A stretch of DNA of 64,000 nucleotides from Bacteroidaceae bacterium (lineage in GTDB: Bacteria; Bacteroidota; Bacteroidia; Bacteroidales; Bacteroidaceae): assembly GCA_017429945.1 (NCBI GenBank), contig JAFRNY010000086.1, forward strand, positions 23,381-87,380, written 5' to 3'. Below are positions 60,130 to 64,000 of this stretch, piece after piece. Within the stretch, counting starts at the first letter, position 1; every line of letters begins with the position of its first letter. A program made the position numbers and the translations under genes. Under the pieces are notes generated by a model that saw only the letters and a list, made by a program, of their open reading frames with translations, made no database searches and was not told the origin of the DNA.

Positions 60130-61514
60130 ATATTAGAATAGTGACAAGGATGCGCGTTGCAACAGTTCTTCTTACTGCTCTTTTGCTTGTCGCCTGCAGA
60201 CAGGATGGCGCTCTCACGATGGAAGAGCGCGACGCGATAGAGATGGAAGTGGGGGCTCGTGTGACCGAGATTTACGACGAGGTGTGCAGCTGGTACAGTG
60301 CCTATATGGCCGATGTCGGCAAGAACGACTTCGACGCTCGTTTCCTTACCACGGGATTTCGGCAACTTTATGACGAGGCGGCGAGTATCGGCCAAGAGAA
60401 GAATGAAGTGCCAGCAGGTCAAGACTATGACCATTGGATTCAAGCGCAGGATTGGGGTGCTTTCGAAGCCGTTATCGATTCCATCAATGTGTTGACGCGA
60501 GACACAGCTGCAGTGTTCATAGCCCTCAGCAACCATCGCGGTGCATACATACCTTTCGCTCTCATGATGGCCAAAGAGAAACCTGGCTGCCATGCCTCGG
60601 ATGGCGTGTGGCTCATCGATGATTTCATCGGATGTGATGCCGCAGGTCATTTCTATGCGACATCAGATAGGGCGTTGATGGAAGAATACATCCGCGAGAA
60701 CGGTCCGTCGGATAAAAATGATGTCCTCAAACGTCAGGTCAAAGCCCGCGTTCTGGAAATATATGGCGAGATGATTGCTGCTTGTCAGGCGGCGAAGGCC
60801 AAGGGCAAGGTGCAGAGTCTATATGACTTCAACACCGACCGCTTTCTCACGAGGGATTACTTTAGATGGTACGAGCGCGTAGATTCCATCGATCATGGGA
60901 AGGACGTCGGCGAAAAGTTCTTTTTCGATACCGAGCATTGGGGACTTAACTTAGACCAGGACGGCATTCGCGAGGCGAAGGTCATGCGTGTCGGTATATC
61001 CAACGTGCCCTCACGCATTCCTGCCTTGCAGGCCGACGTCGTGTTGCGCTTGACATGCGAGACCTATTATTTGAACAGTGACACGCTTGTCACTCACTCT
61101 GATGTCCACTTGCGGATGGCCTTCGAGCGTGGCAATTGGTATGTAGACGACTACCTCAATGGCTATTCGCCCTATTCGGAGAAGGACATGATGAAGGCGT
61201 ATGTCCATCATGAATGGCTGCAAGGTGTGTGGGACTACGAACCCAATGACGGAGAGGTGGCTTCGCATTACATCATTCGCGGTGATACACTCATCTATCC
61301 CAAGCGTTGCGACCCCGTCGAGTTTGCGACTTATACGTTCCAACTCGCAGGTGATACGCTCTACTTGCGCGATGCGAAAAGCAATGACGAATGGAAGATG
61401 TTCTTCTCGTTCTCCGGCGGCAAGCTATGGACCACGGAAGTGTGGCCAGACTCCACGAGGAAAGGTAATAGCGAAGCGCAGGAGTTCGTCAGCGTGAAGA
61501 GGGATGAACGATGA
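60126..61514 (+). CDS. Lipoprotein sharing modules with the BlaR1-like sensor
   Basis: ATG 60126 overlaps the stop of the BlaR1-like gene; the 462-residue product has a lipoprotein signal with LLLVAC. It contains two related modules (about 40-170, ending SDGVWLIDDFIG; about 200-350, ending ERGNWYVDDYLNG) and a C-terminal lipocalin-like part (LQGVWDYE ... AGDTLYLRD). The same two module types make up the outer part of the BlaR1-like protein, in the other order. It may be the ligand-binding partner of that sensor. I do not recognise a named family with certainty; DUF3828-like is possible. Confidence 0.75.
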   Translation: MNIRIVTRMRVATVLLTALLLVACRQDGALTMEERDAIEMEVGARVTEIYDEVCSWYSAYMADVGKNDFDARFLTTGFRQLYDEAASIGQEKNEVPAGQDYDHWIQAQDWGAFEAVIDSINVLTRDTAAVFIALSNHRGAYIPFALMMAKEKPGCHASDGVWLIDDFIGCDAAGHFYATSDRALMEEYIRENGPSDKNDVLKRQVKARVLEIYGEMIAACQAAKAKGKVQSLYDFNTDRFLTRDYFRWYERVDSIDHGKDVGEKFFFDTEHWGLNLDQDGIREAKVMRVGISNVPSRIPALQADVVLRLTCETYYLNSDTLVTHSDVHLRMAFERGNWYVDDYLNGYSPYSEKDMMKAYVHHEWLQGVWDYEPNDGEVASHYIIRGDTLIYPKRCDPVEFATYTFQLAGDTLYLRDAKSNDEWKMFFSFSGGKLWTTEVWPDSTRKGNSEAQEFVSVKRDER

Positions 61515-61614
61515 ACTCAAAAATGCATCTTTAGGCTCCGATGTCAACCGCGACGGCAAGATTATCATCGCCGACGTGACGGCGCTCGTCAACAAAATCC
61601 TCGGCAAGAAATAG
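61504..61614 (+). pseudogene. Remnant of a dockerin-like C-terminal tail
   Basis: An open stretch in another frame, overlapping the end of the lipoprotein gene, reads LGSDVNRDGKIIIADVTALV and NKILGKK then stop. This is the calcium-loop (DVNxDG) and helix of a dockerin-type repeat commonly found at the end of large secreted proteins of Bacteroidales. No such protein precedes it in frame, so it is a leftover or a frameshifted extension. Confidence 0.6.
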
Positions 61615-61632
61615 ATTGTCCTAAAATGGTTT

Positions 61633-61671
61633 GCGGGCTGTACACTTCACATGGGAATGTGTTCAGCCCGC
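61633..61671. other. Long hairpin, possible terminator
   Basis: GCGGGCTG pairs with CAGCCCGC, extended by ACAC/GTGT, around a 13-base loop. T tract is absent on the plus strand. Confidence 0.5.
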
Positions 61672-61681
61672 AGATTATATT

Positions 61682-61759
61682 CTCGAAGTCCGCGTGCGCG
61701 TCGTCGATATCGACCGCCGCCGCTCGCGCATCTCGCTCTCGATGAAAGGAATGAATTAA
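61682..61759 (+). pseudogene. Remnant of a second tex gene (S1-domain end)
   Basis: The frame reads LEVRVRVVDIDRRRSRISLSMKGMN and stop (25 residues, here given as LEVRVRVVDIDRRRSR then ISLSMKGMN). It matches the Tex C-terminus at 57590-57660 (VRVRVTDVDRRRGRISLSMKGM) at most positions, but the nucleotide sequence has diverged. Its stop overlaps the recG stop in a shared TTAA. It is likely what remains of a tex paralogue, since no start or upstream part exists. Confidence 0.65.
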
Positions 61760-63861
61760 GAGATATTGCTCCAGTCCACATTGTCGCGGTTGAGCTCGCG
61801 CAGGCGTCTCCACATCGGGGCGTTCTCGGGCAGGTTTTGCCCAGGGTCTGCGTCGAGCACCTCGCCAGCGATGTCGCGTGCGAGCTGCACAAGTTGTCCG
61901 TCGCGCGCGATGTTGGCAATATGCAGGTCAAAAGCCATGCCGCTCTGCTGTGTGCCTTCGAGGTCGCCGGGCCCGCGGAAGCGCAGGTCGGCTTCGGCTA
62001 TCTCAAAGCCGTCGGTGGTCTCGCACATGATCTGTATGCGTTGCCTCGTCTCTTGCGAAAGCTTATACTTCGTCACGAGAATACAATAGCTCTGGTCGGC
62101 ACCACGACCTACGCGACCTCGCAGCTGGTGGAGCTGTGCCAGGCCGAAGCGCTCGGCGTTCATGATCACCATGACCGATGCATTCGGCACGTTCACGCCC
62201 ACCTCGATGACCGTCGTAGCCACCAGAATCTGCGTCTCACCCTTGACAAAGCGCTCCATCTCGGCATCCTTCTCGGCACTCTTCATGCGGCCGTGCACTT
62301 TGGAAATCTTAAGGTCGGGGAAGGCGCGGCAAAATACTTCGTAGCCATTCTCGAGGTCCTGAATATCCATCTTCTCGCTCTCCTGTATAAGGGGATAAAC
62401 GATATAGACCTGGCGCCCTTTCTCTATCTCGCTGCGTATGCCGCGATAGAGGCTTTCAGAGCGTTCCTCCCAGAAGTGGCGCGTCTCGATGGGCTTGCGG
62501 CCCGGCGGCAGTTGGTCGATGACCGATACATCGAGGTCGCCATAGAGAGTCATCGCCAGCGTGCGGGGAATAGGCGTGGCCGTCATCACCAACACATGGG
62601 GCGGCACCGTGCCTTCGAAAGTGCCCGGGGCGCCATAGGCCGCCGACGGCCCTTTTTTCCAGAGACGCGCGCGCTGTGCCACGCCAAAGCGATGCTGTTC
62701 ATCAATGACTACGAGTCCGAGATTCTTGAACTGTACATTATCCTCGAGCACAGCGTGTGTGCCAATGAGGATGCCTATCTCCCCGGAGCTCAACCCCTGT
62801 AAGATTCCTGCCCTGCGCTTCTTGCCCTTGACGGCTCCGGTGAGCAGTTCCACCCTCACGGGCAAGTCTTTGAGAAACTCCTTGAAGGTCACAAAATGCT
62901 GCTCGGCCAGGATTTCCGTAGGTGCCATCAGACAGGCCTGATAATTATTGTCGAGGGCTATGAGCATCGTCATCAGCGCCACCAGCGTCTTACCCGACCC
63001 GACGTCGCCCTGTAGCAGGCGGTTCATCTGTCGGCCACTGCACATATCTCGATGCATCTCGCGAATCACGCGTTTCTGCGCCTCGGTGAGGCTGAAAGGC
63101 AAGTGGTGCTGATAGAAGGTATTGAAGAGGCTGCCGACGCGGGCGAACACATGACCGCGAACCTGCTGCTGTCGCAGGCGAGCATAACGGAGTATGCCAA
63201 GCTGTATGAAGAATAGTTCTTCGAACTTCTGGCGATAGGTGGCGCGTCGCAGCGCGTCGGCCGAAGCGGGATAATGGAGGTCGTGCAACGACTGCGGCAG
63301 CGGCACCAGCAGCAGGCGGTCAATAATACTCTGCGGCAGCGTCTCGGGCATCGTCGTGCCCTGCAGCTTCTCGAAGAGTGTGCGGGTGAAGCGCTCCAGG
63401 CTACGACTGTTCAGTCCTCCGCGCTTCATCTTCTCGGTGGTGTTGTAGTAAGGCTGCAGGCCCATAGCGCCAAGCTGCAGGCTGTCGGCCGGGTCAATGT
63501 CGGGGTGCGCGATGTTTATTCGTCCGTTAAAGACGCCCGGACGCCCGAAAACAATAAACTGCTTACCGGCGGGATAACTCCTTCGCACCCATTTGAATGT
63601 GCCGGCCTGAAACCATACGAGGTCCACAACGCCATGGCCGTCGGTGAAATGGGCAATAAGGCGACGCTTGCGCCCAGTGCCCTCCTCCTCAAAGCTCAGT
63701 ATCTGCCCCTTGATCTGCACAAAAGGCATATCTGCCGTCAGTTCATGAATATAATAGAGCCGCGAGCGGTCAATGTGCTTGTAAGGGAAATAGTATAAGA
63801 GGTCGCGGAAGGTCGTGATGCCGACTTCCGATTCCAAGAGCTTAGCGCGCTGAGGCCCCAC
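61756..63861 (-). CDS. recG: ATP-dependent DNA helicase RecG, start not ATG
   Basis: The frame from GTG 63861 gives 701 residues with the wedge domain (about 50-150), Walker A GDVGSGKT near 288, DEQH near 390, and the helicase C-terminal motifs (VVIEVGVNVPNA, QLRGRVGRG). RecG unwinds branched DNA during repair. Family members start some 10-15 residues earlier (here LSTPITYLPGVG is in frame upstream to about 63900), but no ATG lies between the upstream stop and 63861. A C7/A8 homopolymer and GTTTAGCGTT repeats sit there, so the 5' end may be shifted or rebuilt. Confidence 0.93.
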   Translation of the reverse strand: MGPQRAKLLESEVGITTFRDLLYYFPYKHIDRSRLYYIHELTADMPFVQIKGQILSFEEEGTGRKRRLIAHFTDGHGVVDLVWFQAGTFKWVRRSYPAGKQFIVFGRPGVFNGRINIAHPDIDPADSLQLGAMGLQPYYNTTEKMKRGGLNSRSLERFTRTLFEKLQGTTMPETLPQSIIDRLLLVPLPQSLHDLHYPASADALRRATYRQKFEELFFIQLGILRYARLRQQQVRGHVFARVGSLFNTFYQHHLPFSLTEAQKRVIREMHRDMCSGRQMNRLLQGDVGSGKTLVALMTMLIALDNNYQACLMAPTEILAEQHFVTFKEFLKDLPVRVELLTGAVKGKKRRAGILQGLSSGEIGILIGTHAVLEDNVQFKNLGLVVIDEQHRFGVAQRARLWKKGPSAAYGAPGTFEGTVPPHVLVMTATPIPRTLAMTLYGDLDVSVIDQLPPGRKPIETRHFWEERSESLYRGIRSEIEKGRQVYIVYPLIQESEKMDIQDLENGYEVFCRAFPDLKISKVHGRMKSAEKDAEMERFVKGETQILVATTVIEVGVNVPNASVMVIMNAERFGLAQLHQLRGRVGRGADQSYCILVTKYKLSQETRQRIQIMCETTDGFEIAEADLRFRGPGDLEGTQQSGMAFDLHIANIARDGQLVQLARDIAGEVLDADPGQNLPENAPMWRRLRELNRDNVDWSNIS

Positions 63862-63907
63862 GCCTGGCAGATAGGTTATGGGAGTTGAGAGGTCCGTTTT
63901 TTTTGGG

Positions 63908-64000
63908 GGGGAGTTGAGGGGTTAGCGTTGAGGGTTTAGCGTTGAGGGTTTAGCGTTTAGGGTTTAGCGTTTAGGGGTGAGGGGTGAGGGTTTAGCGTTG
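63908..64000. repeat. GTTTAGCGTTGAGGG tandem repeats
   Basis: About seven copies of GGGTTTAGCGTTGA and variants up to the end of the window, upstream of recG. The same words precede nrdD (20714-20773) and lie between cobT and cobS (16690-16790). Confidence 0.85.

Overview
The window looks like chromosomal DNA of a Bacteroidales bacterium, most plausibly a GC-rich member of the Prevotellaceae or a relative. The signs are a SusC/SusD-type pair, a BT_3928-like DoxX protein, a DUF2027-Smr protein, C-terminal sorting-like tails on secreted proteins, Bacteroidota promoters of the TTTG / TAnnTTTG type, and little use of Shine-Dalgarno sequences. The genus cannot be fixed from sequence reading alone. 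I saw no phage, plasmid or insertion-sequence transposase, but many dispersed short repeats.

Layout. 1-3.4 kb: the start of a SusD-like lipoprotein and a complete SusC-like transporter. 3.5-5.9 kb: divergent threonine-degradation genes (tdh, kbl). 6.4-11 kb: a GH127-type glycosidase and a His/Cys-rich metal permease with an HMA domain. 11.2 kb: tRNA-Ser(CGA). 11.5-19.3 kb: a very large CotH/lamin-tail secreted protein behind cobS, cobT, cobU and a HAD phosphatase. 19.4-24.1 kb: an M48 lipoprotein protease, then anaerobic ribonucleotide reductase nrdD and nrdG, separated by a DUF559 gene that sits between inverted GC-rich palindromes. 24.4-27.9 kb: two secreted proteins bracketed by perfect 43-bp inverted repeats. 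28-32.4 kb: an aromatic amino acid operon (pheA, aminotransferase, DAHP synthase-chorismate mutase, tyrA) preceded by a complete transcription attenuator with a Tyr/Phe-rich leader peptide. 32.4-43.3 kb: housekeeping genes (GHL10-type hydrolase, manA, folE, SPOR, tpiA, DoxX, DUF1599, M23/LysM peptidase, ndk, queA, DUF2027-Smr). 43.4-55.4 kb: a plus-strand sugar locus (aldo-keto reductase, lactonase-type amidohydrolase, fucI, fucP, Zn-dehydrogenase, uxaB-like, GH31, uxaA-like). 55.5-64 kb: tex, a BlaI/BlaR1-type pair with a lipoprotein, two gene remnants, and recG.

Working together. The sugar locus can be read as L-fucose (or a related sugar) released or imported by GH31 and FucP, then either isomerised by FucI or oxidised and dehydrated by the AKR, amidohydrolase and UxaA-like enzymes. 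The cob genes form the nucleotide-loop end of cobalamin synthesis. The aromatic operon carries its own sensor of charged tRNA-Tyr/Phe.

The most unusual structures are (i) the aromatic attenuator, (ii) a degenerate 22-bp tandem repeat family at three separate intergenic sites, all in the same strand orientation, (iii) REPIN-like inverted palindrome pairs, one of which encloses a DUF559 nuclease-like gene, and (iv) repeat sequence captured in frame in several proteins (QueA, GH127, CobT, CobU, NrdG and others).
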